Notes: generated by a model not told the origin, from the letters alone. A DNA stretch of 64,000 bases from Collybiopsis luxurians FD-317 M1 (GCA_000827265.1 KN834766.1:755368-819367); one strand, 5' to 3'; shown: positions 21,802-34,851, numbered from the stretch's first letter. Numbers and translations are program-made.

Positions 21802-23513
21802 ATGCAGTTTGAACAAAGTTCCAGATCTTCCCCTTCCCCTCGATATTCCACCCTCTCTACAGCCCCACCTCGATATTCTGTTGTATTAGACGAGTACCCC
21901 TCGACAGATTCCCATTACCTCTTTCCTTTGAAGAATAGTAAGGGTAAAATTTGGGCTTCTGTAAATTTGCAGAAGGAGAACCTTCAGAGGGTTAACAATG
22001 TCCCCGTTTTCCTTGAAGGCGCCAGCCCAATTTCCGGTTCGGTAACTCTTGATTTGGAGTCGCCGGAGACAATTCAGAGTATAGCAATAGCGGTGAGTAC
22101 TGCGCACTGCTGTTCAAACTTGAGAGTTTACGAGTATGGTTACAGATCCGAGGACGCGCCATTACCGGCGCAAACGAGGGAGGATCTCATACTTTTTTAG
22201 ATCGAGCGTTGTCCCTCTGGTCAAAGGATCAAGGAGAACCCAATGCATTCCGGTCTGCCAGGTCGCCCGGAAACCAGCCATTATTTTCCCCAGCTGTAAA
22301 TACTAGCTCAAGCCCAAGGAGTGGCAAGCTCTCCGGAGCATACTCTTTTCCTTTTTCGATTGCTGTTCCAATTGACGACGCCGCCGGAGGCTCCTTGCCA
22401 GAGACCTTTTCTGAGCGGTCCTCTCTTGTCCGGGTCCGATACGAACTCGTTCTCAAAATTGGACGGGGAAGATTCAAAGCGGATTCTAAGTCAGTTTCCG
22501 GTCGTACTCAAAAACCACTGATTCTAATTTCTACTGGATGGTTTGTACGCATAGGCTTCAGGTTCCATTCATTTTTCGTCGTAAGGCAATCCCTCCGGAT
22601 CCTTCTGATTTGAGGAAAATTGCATATCTGGAGCATACTATGGCTCCGGGCCCCGAGATCGACCCGTATGGGTGGGTGACCTTATCTACGGTGGATTGCG
22701 TCGGACGGTTGTTGAATTCCCGAACGGTGGTTCTTCGGTGTACAGTAAGCTGGTTCTTCCGGCCCCTTCCCTTCCAGATGTTTTATACGGTTATATCCAG
22801 CTGTCTCTCGCAAATCCCGTAGGTCTAGTTTGCCGAGTGTTAATTGACCGAGCGTCCTTACTCTTCCTCAAAGTTATCTTACACCCGCGGTTCATTCATC
22901 TCTTGTCACCTCCGGATAGAAAGTGTAGATGAACAAGCTCTGGACCTCCTCGCTTCTCCTCGAAACACGATCCTCCGCCTGTACAGAAGAATAAGATATC
23001 TGTACGACGCAGGCCAAGGAATGCAAGAAAATGGAATAAGCATCGCGTCCAAACAAAAGTATGAAATTTTCGATATCGGGCTTGCAGTTTGGATACACGA
23101 TCCCGCGAGTCAAGATGAGAATGAATCTCGTGTTCGATGTCTGATGGGAGAAATCCATCTCCCGAAAGATCTCCCGCCTTCATCCAATGTTATGCCCTTC
23201 GGTATAGAGGTCAGCACTTTTTTCTCTCCATTCCGTCAGTAGACATCGATCTGATTTTCAAACTGTACTCGCCTACTTGTGTTTGCAGTACTCTGTTATT
23301 CTGGGTGCATTCGAGTCTGCCACTTTCCGGCCCAGCGAAAACTCTTCTGCATCTTTGCACACGCAGAAAGTGGAGATAGTAACAGAGTTTGCTCAGGGAG
23401 TTGTGCCTTTCTCGAGTATCAGTCCAGACGAAGCAGCATGGGCTCACATGAATGAGCGGAACGAGTCTGCACTGGATGCACCGCATAAAAATCCTTTCCA
23501 ACTGATCGTTTAA
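21802..23513 (+). CDS. Arrestin-like (N-terminal domain) protein
   Basis: There are six exons: 21802-22092, 22146-22489, 22555-22744, 22801-22818, 22874-23209 and 23289-23513. All phases agree, giving 467 residues. Exon 4 is an 18-base microexon (LSLANP) that joins RCT to LSYTRGS. After a proline/serine-rich start come beta-strand motifs of the fungal arrestin fold: GSVTLDLES, YSFPFSI.VP, VRYELVLKIGRG, VPFIFRRK, LSYTRGSFISCHLRIES and MGEIHLPKDLPPSS. Arrestin-related proteins in fungi link membrane transporters or receptors to ubiquitin ligases. I see no clear PY motif, so an adaptor role is inference. The family call is strong; the target is unknown. Confidence 0.8.
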
Positions 23514-23806
23514 GGTCAATTCCAGGGTGAACGGACTTATTTGCTCACTCCCCTGTGCTTCCTCCGACTCCTCTACGTACCCTATTTAAATAATTTATTC
23601 ACTACAGTTGAGTTTCGCTGCAGGTCGGTAAAACAAACTTGTATTGACCAGAATCCATATGGAGACTAAAGTAACCTTCACTCTCGTATCACGGCTGTAG
23701 TGTTTTTCGGGGGTGAAGCTGACTTGGGGGCAAGATCGACCCATGGGAAGGAAAATTCTGACCAACGCGCAGCTTACACTTGAAGACCTATCGTTTCGTC
23801 CAGAGA

Positions 23807-24765
23807 TCACTTCTTCCGAGAAGACCCTGATGTCTCTGACTCTACGTACTCGAGCTTTCGAGAATCTAGTGTGAAAGTCACAGGTCCCTAAAGTTTTCAA
23901 AGTTCAGCAGCGAGTCGGATGTAGCTTGTTTCGATTGCATGGTGGTTATAGACACATACCTCATTCGTTAAACTGACATTCATCATCGCGCCGAATTTTC
24001 CGTCTTCAATAGAAAAAAATCAGGACAGAACTGAGAGTTTCTTGAAGTCGGACAAACCTTGAACTTTGTCTGCGCTGTAAGATTCCCGCAAATTTTCCAA
24101 GAACGATGCGTACATCTCCCGCGATGCTTCAGAGGACTTGAAGAATTCAGTTTAAGCGGAGGAAAATAGTACATAACAAAAGAGAATGTACCAACCATCG
24201 CTCGATGGAAGTCGGGCTTATTTCCTTTAGTCGTATTGGCTAGCAGAGTGAATTGTGACACGCAAAGGATCTCTCCTTCAATGTCCTTCACGCTAGCCTT
24301 CCACATCTTTTCGGGATCAATGGGATCGTTGAATACTCGCAAATTCAAGCTTCGATGCTTGGTAATAAGCTTCAAAAGCTACACAATTGAAAGGAGGATA
24401 GTGCGTGAGTTACTCACCTGGCAAGAATCAAAAGTACATGAGCACAAGAGCAGAACTGGTGACCATCTGCAGTACTCTACGACGAAGCAGAAAGAATAGC
24501 TGACATTTTATTGATCAAAACAGAAGCATCGGAGCTTGTATCGTCTATGTAGATTGGAGATATTTTGAGGAGATAGACAGCTTGGCAAAAATGATCAGTT
24601 ACCTGCACCGATACCAACGAGGACCATTAGACCGCGAGAGATGCTAGAAATAACTTCATTGTCCACTATAGGTGAATATTTTCTCAGCTTTCAAATGACT
24701 GCCCATCAAAAAGCTGGGTCACCTGTAACTGAAGCCGAGCTGACACGTTGAATTATTGCGCGCAT
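23807..24765 (-). CDS. DTD1: D-aminoacyl-tRNA deacylase (DTD)
   Basis: There are seven exons on the minus strand: 24723-24765, 24603-24665, 24505-24544, 24196-24349, 24058-24136, 23960-24003 and 23807-23887. The frame is kept, giving 167 residues, close to the family's usual length of 150-170. It starts [13 protein letters not shown], and continues with [26 protein letters not shown], the catalytic-site SQFTL, and the GPVTFTLDS end that provides the second signature (usually GPVT). DTD removes D-amino acids (and glycine from tRNA-Ala) from mischarged tRNA in the cytosol. The acceptor of exon 4 is placed at 24349, because that alone gives NKILNLRVF. The gene is divergent from the cyclophilin gene. 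Confidence 0.93.
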
Positions 24766-24911
24766 AAGACTTCTAATCTGGGACGAAAATTCTAGTTGAT
24801 TTGCCTATACGTTACGCGTTAGTGGACGAAAGAAAAGGTGAAAGTAAGCGCCCTCATGGAGGAAACACGTGCAGGCGCTAAATATTATCAGCGCGTTTCC
24901 ATCCTTCCGCC
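24766..24911. promoter_or_regulatory. 146-bp bidirectional promoter region
   Basis: This separates the ATGs of the minus-strand DTD gene and the plus-strand cyclophilin gene. No clear TATA box. Such a short head-to-head spacing implies a shared promoter. Confidence 0.6.
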
Positions 24912-25649
24912 ATGTCTGAAACAGTGGTGCTGGAAACTAGCTTGGGAGATGTCCAGCTCGAACTGTACTGGAACCATGCTCCAAAGGTATGCTCGTTTCC
25001 TCGTTCTTTCCAACTTCTTGTAAATATCGGTAGACCTGTAAAAATTTCGCAGAGTTGACCAAACGAGGATATTATAACGGCGTGGTTTTTCACCGTATAA
25101 TCTCTGTGAGTAAAAGTATTGTATGTGACATTTTTGAGCACGAATTACTGATGGAATAACTCAGGATTTCATGATACAAGGAGGAGATCCAACTGGCACC
25201 GGTCGCGGGGGTACCAGTATCTACGGTCAGAAATTGTACGTATGTTCACTTCGTATCCCGCCTATTATGCAACTGATGCAACGAAAATTGGCTAGTGAAG
25301 ATGAAATACACCCAGAATTGCGATTCACAGGGGCAGGTATCTTAGCAATGGCAAATTCTGGTCCAAATACCAATGGTTCGTGCGACCTTCAGTATTTCAA
25401 TCTTCTCTTTTTCATCAGGCACACTCAGGCTCTCAATTCTTTATAACACTGGGACCTACCCCATATCTTGACAACAAACACACGATATTCGGTCGAGTGA
25501 GTTCGGGAATGCGGGTGGTGCAGCGATTGGGCGCGGTGGCAGTGGATGCCCAAGATCGGTCTGTTCAGATCATGTTTTCCATGCTATATCTTACAAAAGC
25601 CTTTAGGCCTAGAGAAGATGTCAAAATCCATAAGGGAAGGGTTGTATAA
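24912..25649 (+). CDS. Cyclophilin-type peptidyl-prolyl isomerase, PPIL1-like
   Basis: Exons are 24912-24986, 25034-25105, 25165-25235, 25296-25375, 25429-25558 and 25607-25649, giving 156 residues. Single-domain cyclophilin motifs are complete: [35 protein letters not shown] with the catalytic Arg, [13 protein letters not shown], a [15 protein letters not shown] stretch, [18 protein letters not shown], and [28 protein letters not shown] and the lack of a signal peptide match the PPIL1/CypE group, which works in the spliceosome. It catalyses cis-trans isomerisation of prolyl bonds. The donor at 25376 and acceptor at 25428 were chosen because they alone restore NGSQFF. Confidence 0.93.
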
Positions 25650-28294
25650 TTCAAAATGTGCGGAACTCCCCTTGGCATGTGCGAACAGTGGGCGCCACAA
25701 CGACACGCATCTCAAAGCCTAAACAACCTGTCTGTATGTCGCTCCGATACTTCTTTGAAAGTTCGCGTGGTAGCAACTCAAAAAGTGCTTGAATCTTTAC
25801 AAAAGTGACCGAGTTGCATGTATTCGAATATGAATGCGAATGCGAATTTTTCTCATCATCCCACCGTGTCCATGCATGCCATTTTCGGCCATTTGACCCT
25901 GTCCAATGACATGTTGGTTACATTTACAGAACTCCTGATTGGATCCGCTCTATCTCTGGCAATGAATACGAAAGGCGCAACCGTTCCGTTGGTTAGTTCG
26001 CAACTCGCAACAAAGCACCGGTATCATTTTATTTGCAGGGACAAAATCTCTCGAGAAAGGATGCAGGTCGCTGTATTCGATCTGTATGCGGCTTAGTGAG
26101 ACGTTTCGGGGTTTTTTCGAGAGTCGCTAAGTCCCGGGATGTTAAATGTCGAGTGCCCAATGTTAAGCTCACCGTCATGGAAAGAAATTCTGGGACTGCA
26201 ACAAAACCAGCCCCATCACAGACCTAGATCTCCCTTCGTCTGTATCCCAATGCACTGGACGACGCTGTAATGGATAGCTCGAGGATGAAAAGAAGTTTGC
26301 ATCCGAGTCCCAGATTATTGGCCATGAAGAACCAATCGGGGCGATGGACCGAGTTTGGAGGATCTTAGATCGTTGAAGCCTTTTTTCCCCCATCATATCT
26401 TCTCGTCTGTGGTCCGTTCTGAAAATCTTCCATGCACGCGTCGATTCGAAGCCTTTTCCCGCCTTCAGGGGCTATTCGCTAGAAGTACTCAGTTCACTCG
26501 AACGAGCCTAAGAATACATTCTAAGAGGCTCTTTTCCACACTCTGGTGTGTATATGATACATCATACTTATTTGATGCAGAACAGACTGCACATGCTGAC
26601 CGCGCGCGATGGGCAAGGACATCCTACTATTGAGTGCCAATGGGGCCGCTATGCTTACCTGGGTGCCTTCCCCATGCCAATCTTTGTACCGTTGGTTCGG
26701 ATTGGGAGTTTAAGAGGTGTAGGAAAAGAGTGAATCAACAAAAAAAGAAAAGGAAATGAGAAGGGAACGAAGGGTAAGAGGAAGCAGAGTACCAACTGAG
26801 TGCGTCGGGTTCCATGACATCCCGTCGTAGATGCCTGCGTTGAATGCGACTGGTTGTTATCGGACAAAGGAATGGTACACCAAAGGCCAGGTTCAAGAAC
26901 TTTTTCCCATTTGACTAACGTGTGGGTGTCGTACTATTGTACAAATCTGTATCTGCCTAGAAAAAAAAAAAACTTGCAACGTATAGCGTCCTTGTGTCAT
27001 CCAGCGGTGAAAATCAGTTCCATTGCCCAATCGAATTTCGCATGCAAGTACTTCGCTTATCGCAACTTGAAGACTTTGCAAACCAGTTCCTCCAAAGCCA
27101 CATGGTTGTCTATCTCTTGGACTATCGAGGAAGTTCCATGTCACTTCCATCCGAAAAGAAGAGCATAGGTCTGTGAGAGCGGCTGACTTGTGTGTGTGTC
27201 TCATCGATACCTATTTTTTCCGGGGACTATATGTATGTATGTGTCCTCAATTGAAAGGGCGAGATAGCTACCGAGATTAATTAGGACTTCCGAAATTTGA
27301 TCGTTGAATGGTGGTAGATCTCAATCTCCGCCAAGCACTTGATATCGACTCGGAGTGCTCGTGGAAGAAAGACTGGGGCGGGGATGTGTAGATGCCATTG
27401 GGAAAAAAATTCCTTCGGAAGTGGAATGTTATTGAATGTTGAATGTTGGGGACGGGGCTGAGGAAGCGAGTAAGTAGGTAGCGGCGAGGAGAGCAGAAAT
27501 GCAACCGAATGAGTGATTCTTGTTTCTTGAAAAGTGGGCTAAAGATTTGGTATGGTAGAGCTTTCGAGTTGATAAGGATAACAAAAATATTTTGGGTGAC
27601 TCAGAGCATATGGAGCAGATGTCCAGTCCCATCACTGACGTTCTCTCTGTCATGACACAGTGGAATTAGGGATATCTACTGACTTTGCATGTGGTATGAA
27701 AGGTCGAAGGGGCAGAAAAGTCTGTTTTGAGAGATCTCACTTTCCCGGTGCCGATAGCATAGATAGCCTGAGTGTATGTACGTCAAGGGAGATGCTGACA
27801 TGTTCAATGAGCTACGTACGTAGTAGCTAAAAAGTTCGGCGATAAGTTTGCAATGAGTAGGCCCCTAGTTGGGTATCCGCGAGGCTGTTTAGCTTGTACA
27901 TGTCCGGTAGAACTGTCGCGGGTGAGACAAGCCTTGATGTGAACGCAAATTGCGAGAGGGAGGCGGATTTGGAAGTCTGTTTGAGAAGCAGTAAAAAGGG
28001 TGATGAGGTAAAAAATTGGGGTTGCATCGTGAGCGATGATATTCGACGTGTAAGTGTGGGGAGGATGAACCGGCTATCCAGTGAGCAGCAGGAACCAAGG
28101 TCAGAATGCGGAATAGACAAATGTACGTAAATCTCGGTAGCGCGTGGAGGCTCTGGTATCCTGAGTAGCAACTCAGTGTGCTGAGCTTGACGTGTGCATC
28201 GTGATAAGCGAGGTTTGTACCTACATTGATAGATTTGCAGCATTGGCGTTTTGGGGTATCTCGGGTTTGTGCGTACTTATTCATTTTTTTTCTT
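25650..28294. other. Gene-poor 2.6 kb
   Basis: No frame with family character. Features seen: a GCGAAT triplet of hexamers near 25835-25850, an A-run near 26960, and GTATGT repeats near 27230-27242. Minus-strand frames at 27427-27653 and 27827-28284 are polar, short and unsupported. Confidence 0.4.
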
Positions 28295-29255
28295 ATGAGC
28301 CTTGCACTCGGGCGTGGCCGATGGTTCGATATGGCATTGCTTCGAACTCCTGAACGGTCAGTTCAGTGATGAATTAATGTGGGATAAGGATAGAAATGTA
28401 ACCAAAGAATTGGATAGGAACGTGGATAGACGTTGAAAATCGGTAGCGCGGTCCTCCTTTTGGTGCGCGTTGAACTCCGGTGTGGCCGATGGTTCGACAC
28501 GGTGTTGCTTCTGGATCTAGAGCTCGCAGTTCAAAGATGGATTTATGTGGGATAGGGATAGAAATGTAGCCAAAGAAGACGATAAAAACGTGGATAGACG
28601 TTGAAAATCGATTGTGCGGTCCTCCTTTTGGTGCGCCTTGAGCTCCGGCGTGGCCGATGGCTTATACCGTAGTTCGATGACGGAACCAGAGAGGAATCGG
28701 ATAGAAACGTAGCCAAAAACCAGGATAGGAACGTGGACAGACGTCGAAAATCGGTAGCGCTGGTCCTACCTTTTGGTCCGCCTTAAGCTCCGGCGTAGCC
28801 GATGGTTCCATACGGTATGGCTTCTGACTCCTGAGCAGAGTTCGATGACGGAACCAGGGAGGAATCGGATAGAAACGTAGCCAAAAACCAGGATGGGAGC
28901 GCGGGTAGACGTTGAAAATCGGGAGCGCGGTCCTCCATTTGGGGCGCCTTAAGCTCCGGCGTGGTTGATGGTTCATACCGTAGTTCGATGACGGAACCAG
29001 AAAGGAATCGGATAGAAACGTAGCCAAAAACCAGGATGGGAACGTGGATAGACGTTGAAATCGGGAGCGCGGTCCTCCTTTTGGTACGCCTTGAGCTCCG
29101 GCGTAACCGATGGTTCAATCCGGTATGGCTTCTGACTCCTGAGCAGAGTTCGATGACGAAATCAGGGAGGAATCGGCTAGAACGTAGCCAAAAACTAGGA
29201 TAAGAACGTGGGCAGACGTTGAAAATCAGTAGAGTTGGACCTACTTTCGGTGCGT
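28295..29255. repeat. Degenerate minisatellite, about six units of 140-170 bp
   Basis: The unit carries CTCCGGCGTGGCCGATGGTT, then TTCGATGACGGAACCAG, GGATAGAAACGTAGCCAAAA, ACGTGGATAGACGTTGAAAA and GGTAGCGCGGTCCTCC. Unit joints fall near 28440, 28611, 28752, 28920, 29062 and 29232. Open minus-strand frames (for example 28783-29520) arise because the unit lacks stops in one frame; they have no ATG-based start or signature, so I do not call a gene. Confidence 0.8.
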
Positions 29256-30588
29256 ATGTCATCAGTGGCGTTACGCGTATTGAATAAACGGTCAAAGGCT
29301 CCTCCTCATTTGAAGGAGGAAAAATCCTGGATATAGTGTACTGAGCCATTATCAAAACCCTCCTAAACAGTACCACGGATAACGAGCTCGTAATACCTAC
29401 GATTACTAAATTATCCCACTGCCTGTGCAGACTCGGGGGTTTATCACCTAGAAGTAAACCTCCTAAAGGTGGGATAGTGAAGTATATTGGTTGGGCCGTT
29501 TTTGGTGAAGTTGTACTCACATGGGCTTCTACTATCCGAAGACAAGGCAGTTCAGAACAAGTTCAGAGAGAAGGAAATAGCAGGAAATAGACATGGTTTC
29601 GATAGACTTGCCTGATACATCTAGGAATAGTTGCAGGATCTAGGCCCGGAAGCAGTTGTGCTACGGATTTGAAAGAAAATGATAGGTCCAAAAGTACGGG
29701 ACCCACTAATAGGCAAAGATCAACTATCACCATTGCGAAAAAGAAAAAAAAATGTTGCGAAATTAGACTTGCTTATTAATTGGGCAAGGACGAAAATGGA
29801 ACTGAGTTATAAGATGAGCAGCTTTGACCCACAGAAGCCTCAGGAACTGCATTGGAACTGCAGCTTATCAGTGGGAAGAAGTAGATGCGACCATGTTGTT
29901 CTGTACCAGTAGCGAGCGAGGATTAAGACACACCGAGGGAGCGGGACTCTAATCGGAGCAATAAACCATTCCTTGTTGAGATGAGAAGAAAAAATGTTTT
30001 CGGGAGAGTATTTGATATCCGATTCGTACCTAGATTGCATGGGAAGAATAAGAACAAGAACTGTGTATGTCATTGTTTATTTCGAGGTCGGGAAGGGAGT
30101 TTCTATTTTCCAAACTTGTCGATGGAATCTTAGCGAGTTTTCTAGTTTTGAATTTTTTATTTTTTATTTTTGCGCGAATGTTACATTTAAGTTCCAGTGA
30201 GATCGGAGTACGTGACCGTTCGGTTGAATTAGCGCCCAGAGTGGTAGAGGGCGCCTATTGCATAAGGGGAAATGACGCTCTTTCCTCCTGCTTACTACCC
30301 CGCAAGGCAAGGGTCTCACCGGCACTTCCAGCGCAGCCGTTAGGTGGACCATCTCTCACGCCAGGTATCCCTGGGTCTGATTGCGAGCTTCTGTTAATTG
30401 GTCGTGGAATTTCATTTACTGACTCTGGAATATCCACGTTTTCCACCATTCGAAACATTCCCAAGTCAGGATTTAGCCATCTTGTCTCTCGACTGAACTG
30501 AAGGATACAGACCACATCCTTTTCTGGTACCTATAAAGGACCCGCTCATCTATTTCTGCTTGTAAGTCTTTTTTTTCGCTGGTACTCC
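29256..30588. other. Intergenic, upstream of the transcription factor
   Basis: No supported gene. A CTATAAAGGA motif at about 30530 could be the TATA element of the downstream gene. Confidence 0.4.
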
Positions 30589-33500
30589 ATGTATGATTAC
30601 CGCTCTAAATCTCCCTACCCTTTCTCTGCAATGCCTGTGCCGTTGCGTTCGATTTCATCCTTTTACCATGATCATTTGCGCAACTACTCTTATGCTCCTT
30701 ACACTCAAGTCATTTCCTTGTCTCCTCAGGAATACGACATGTCTCAGGACCATACTGTGCCTAATAATCACAATCAACGGCCTCCTTCGCCATCCCTTTC
30801 TATCGATCCTGCTTTGGCGCTTTATCCCCCTTACTATTATCAGCAACCGCAACAACATTTGCCCCCCCATCTGTCAATTGCTCCGAATTACTCTTCACCG
30901 TCGTCTCAAGGCTCAGACACTATTGGAACTCCCCCGACTGAACACATGTATCCCCCAGGCCCGTCTTCCAATGCAAACGGAAAACGGCCTGCTTCAGTGA
31001 TATCTACTGCAAGTGGTGAAGCTGTTAAAAAAGCTCGCAGGGATGAGGAATTCGAACCTCGTAGTCCAACGGCAGAGAAGGAAGAAAAGCCCAAACCCAC
31101 CAGAGGCTCAAGGTGAATGATCTATCAAGTCTCTGTTGATTGTCACATTGAATTTTGTCGCAGAGCATGTACCGTTTGTCGTCGTTTAAAGATGAAGTGC
31201 GTCGGCGCTGAACAAGGTCCACCGTGCAAGCGCTGTCAGGCTGGAGGTCACGAATGTATTTTCGAAGAATCCAACCGAGGAAAGCGCTCTTCCAAGTAAG
31301 CCTTGAGTTGCCCGAAACATTCTAGAACTCATTCCGGCATTTAGGAAGCACGAGCTGCTGACTAGGTCTCTGCGAAAGATGGAACGCACATTGGATACAG
31401 TCTTGCGGTCCATTGGGAATCCGAGTATCGCTTCAGGAATGATTTCTCGTTCCCCTTCACCTAACACAACAAAAGCACTCACGCAAGATTTACTCGAACG
31501 ATCACCGTCGCCCTCGGGCGCTGCTGGAACTGGAGGATCGCCCAAGTTGCACTCTTTGCCAGACAATGCTCTGAATCCCCTCGGTTTACTTGCCGAGGCC
31601 AGTTTAGCTAATCGGCGCGCACAAGTGGGCACTTCTAGTAATTTCCGAGCCCGAACAGACAACCCGGGTGAAAGTCCCAAGGTTGGCGTTGCAAGCGATA
31701 TCTATTTTAAACCTGGTATGGTCTCGTTTAAGACTTCTCTTCTCTCACGTTGCGCTCATGATGTCTTGCAGGGCCTATGACAATACTGCCACTCCGACGA
31801 CTGTATATCGAGCGTCAAGTCCAGCCTGAGATGCTGAGCTTTGTCAGCACTCAGGAAGTGGTGGCGCTCTTCAATATGTCCGTGATACTTTATGTGATGT
31901 TTTATCCGCCAGTAGACTTACGGGCATTTCCAGATTCTATGACCACCTGAATGTACGCTTGATTCTTTCAAACCTGTCAAATGATCTTCTTTTTCAATTA
32001 ATGGGGATACCTTCTTTCTAGATACACACGAATTTATTGGATCGGAATTTCCACACTCCATCCCTCGTATGTTCCCGCTCGCCGTTCCTTTTGACCACGA
32101 GTGAGCTATAAAGGTTTTACCGAGCTTTATGATCTTAGTTAACCAATCGTTGAATCATAGTGTGTGCGGTTGCGAGTAAATTTTATCTCGAAAAGCCGGA
32201 ACTGCACTCTCGTCTTACCGAGCTAGCCAAGAAGCTCGCTTTCAGCGTCCCGGCAAAAGGATACAAATCGGTGGAGATTGTTCAAGCATATTTACTACTC
32301 ACGTTGTGGGGAGTCGGAGCGGTGGAGCGGTATGAACAAGACAAAACATGGCTTTTGCTAGGGATGGCCATCAGGTTAGTTTACGTTTTTGCAACGGTTT
32401 TCCATATATGGAATCTGAGTACCTTTAGGATGGCTATGGACCTCAACTTGCATCGAAAGACTGCAGTGAATAGCCAAGATACGCAGGAAGGGCGCGCTCG
32501 GGATCTTGAGGTACATAACCGGGAACGGACGTGGCTTTTCTGTTTCTGTTTGGATAGAAGCCATAGTGCGTTGATGGGGAAGCCCCATACGATCAACGAA
32601 GAGTGAGTCGATGGTGTTCAACCGTTGACTATGTACACAATGCTCATTTTTCGTATCTAGCTTCATTATCCGCAACGCGGAAGTCTGGTGCAAGTCTCCT
32701 GTCTCAATTTCGTCTGACCGGTCCATTGCCGCGTACGCTGTAAGTTCAATACTGTGGTTACGTATCTTGCCGCGTCGGAGTAACTGACCTTTTCCTATGC
32801 AGGAGCTGCAGCGGATCTTGTCCCGCGGTCTAGATTTTTTCTATTCAAAGACGGACTCTGTTTCTGGGCTGCAGACGTCGGTCGACTATCTTTTGGTTGT
32901 GAAGACGTTTGAGAGCCAAATTACGGAATCTTCGATGCGATGGATGCGGGAAGAATCTACCCTTGGTATCCGTGCGTTCTCCTTGTCACCCTTCGATTTG
33001 ACACCGGCGCTGATACCCTAGCGTTCTGTTCCTTTCAGAAGATACTCCCGTGGTAGCTGAATACAAGCAATTGATCTCTCAATTTTACCTCAATTACGTG
33101 TTACTCGTGCTCAATTCCTTCGGACTGCAAAATGCCTTGGACCGGTCGCCGATGGATATGGGACACTTTTTCGCTCGATGTCATACGTGTGCTACGGCGT
33201 GTGCGACGCTTGTTCGCGATCGGTTAGGGCCGGGTGGATTTTTGAAGTATTCGCCGGATTCGCATTTCGTTCAGACGTCGTATGCGGTGCTCACTCTGCT
33301 CAAGGTGAGCTAACCAAAAAAAATTTTCTTTGGGCGCGTTTGACATTTTTCTGATTTGATTTCTTTTGCCCCTGAACACAGCTCATCCGACCGGAATTCT
33401 CAGCCTACTTGGATGACGAACAAAAAACCGTCTCGCTCATCAAGGACGTGGCTGATACCCTCGAAAACATCTCTGTAAACGCAGCGCACACGCCGGCATT

Positions 33501-34111
33501 ATACAGCACTTTTATCAAAGCGCTGATATCGGCCAGACTAGAGCGGTCTTCTACGGACGATACTGACCCCAGCCAATTGTCTGACCCTGCGAGTGGTACC
33601 AACGGAGGATCCCAGGCAAATGGAGACGCGACGGCTTCAACTGCGGTGTCTGTTCCTCAAATCCACTTCCAGGACGTGGATATCCATCCGTTCAGCGAAT
33701 TTGGGTTCGAGGGCGAGATGGGTCCGGTGATGGATATGTCGACGTTCCCGCCGACGATGGCGCCCAATACGATGGAGGAGGCTGCGACGGGAATGACGAT
33801 GGATAGTATTTTCAGTGGTAATTTCTGGGATAGCGTTTTGGTACCTGGTGAGTTTAGGACTGCTAGTCGCTTTTTGATAAGGGGGAAATGCCGATATCTG
33901 ACATGCAATTCATTCGCTCGTAGGCTACAACTCATTCGACGGGCTCACTGGCGGGTTCGTTTTCGGTGCCGGGGGTAGCGGGTTGATCACACCGCGCTTT
34001 GGGATAACGCCTACGGCCTCGGGGCAGAACACTCCTTCGAGAGCGATTACAGGGCAGGATGATCTTGGAATGAATTTGTCAGCTTATGAACAGCAGGAGG
34101 TTGTGTCATGA
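30589..34111 (+). CDS. Zn(II)2Cys6 transcription factor with fungal-specific regulatory domain
   Basis: A multi-exon gene (about twelve exons, roughly 900 residues). The first exons are 30589-31112, 31164-31295 and from 31345. The binuclear zinc cluster spans the first intron end: C-T-V-C, six residues, C, eight residues, C-K-R-C, six residues, C. It is preceded by a basic, proline-rich disordered region and followed by a helical linker (KKHELLTRSLRKMERTLDTVLRSIG). The middle homology region (FYDHLN, NLLDRNFHTPSL, VASKFYLEKPEL, VEIVQAYLLLTLWG, LHRK, RERTWLFCFCLDRS..LMGKP) matches the Fungal_trans domain. The CTVCRRLKMKCVGAEQGPPCKRC type is common in agaricomycetes and is related to the PriB type. 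It should bind CGG-containing DNA in the nucleus; targets are unknown. The start could instead be ATG 30739, just after an AG, if the first 150 bases hold an intron. Confidence 0.88.
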
Positions 34112-34851
34112 AAAAAATTGTTCTCAGGAATTTCGGGTCGTTCTCGAAAGCAGGCAGGTCGCTATCCCCAAAAAAATTCTTTATACGTGTTCAGTGCCCT
34201 TCTTTTCTCCCCCTTTCCGCCTTCTCTTAAATTGTTGTCGTCGCTGCTGCTTTCGTTGTTCAAATTTGAATGTGCTTGCTCTTTTTTCATTGTTCGTTCT
34301 TTTCATCTGTTTTTCTTTTGCTTTCAGTGAGTACATTGGATATGTATCAAGTACATATATCTAGCGTATCATAATTTTTCTTTTTCCTTTTGTTTTTTTC
34401 TTTTACATAAAACAATTAGTGTATCGTGTAACCAGTTGCAGAAAATAAATCTCGAATTGATGGTAACTTCCGAATTTTTGGGTGGATATAAATCGTAATT
34501 TGGAATCGTGTGTTTCCTGGCCGAGTTGTGTTGGTTATCGAAGACAATTTGATGACTAGTACATATTGCGACCTGGAAACCGCACTGAAGCGACGGCCAT
34601 ATCGAGCTAATTAGGCAACGCTTATCCCCCTTGTTGATAATTATGGTTCCCATTCATCTCCGTTCGAGTACTTAAGTGTTAGGCCAAACCCTGAGATGTG
34701 AGAAGTCACACTTTCGGGAGGGGAAAGTTACACTTGAAGATACCTACGAAGCCTGGCACAATTCTCTACCGTGACAGAACGATCATACTGGAATGTATAT
34801 GTGGAAAGCGGAGTGGACAGACCCTCGAAACAGGAATGTGCTCTCCGTATT
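34112..34851. other. Intergenic between convergent genes
   Basis: Pyrimidine-rich 3' flank of the transcription factor (to about 34400), then the 3' flank of F-box gene 1. No gene. Confidence 0.5.

Noticed and set aside
28783..29520. 245-codon minus-strand frame
   Set aside because: It is produced by the minisatellite unit lacking stops in one frame; it has no ATG at its start and no domain.
30067..30501. 144-codon plus-strand frame upstream of the transcription factor
   Set aside because: Mixed composition, no signature, no paralogue; probably chance.
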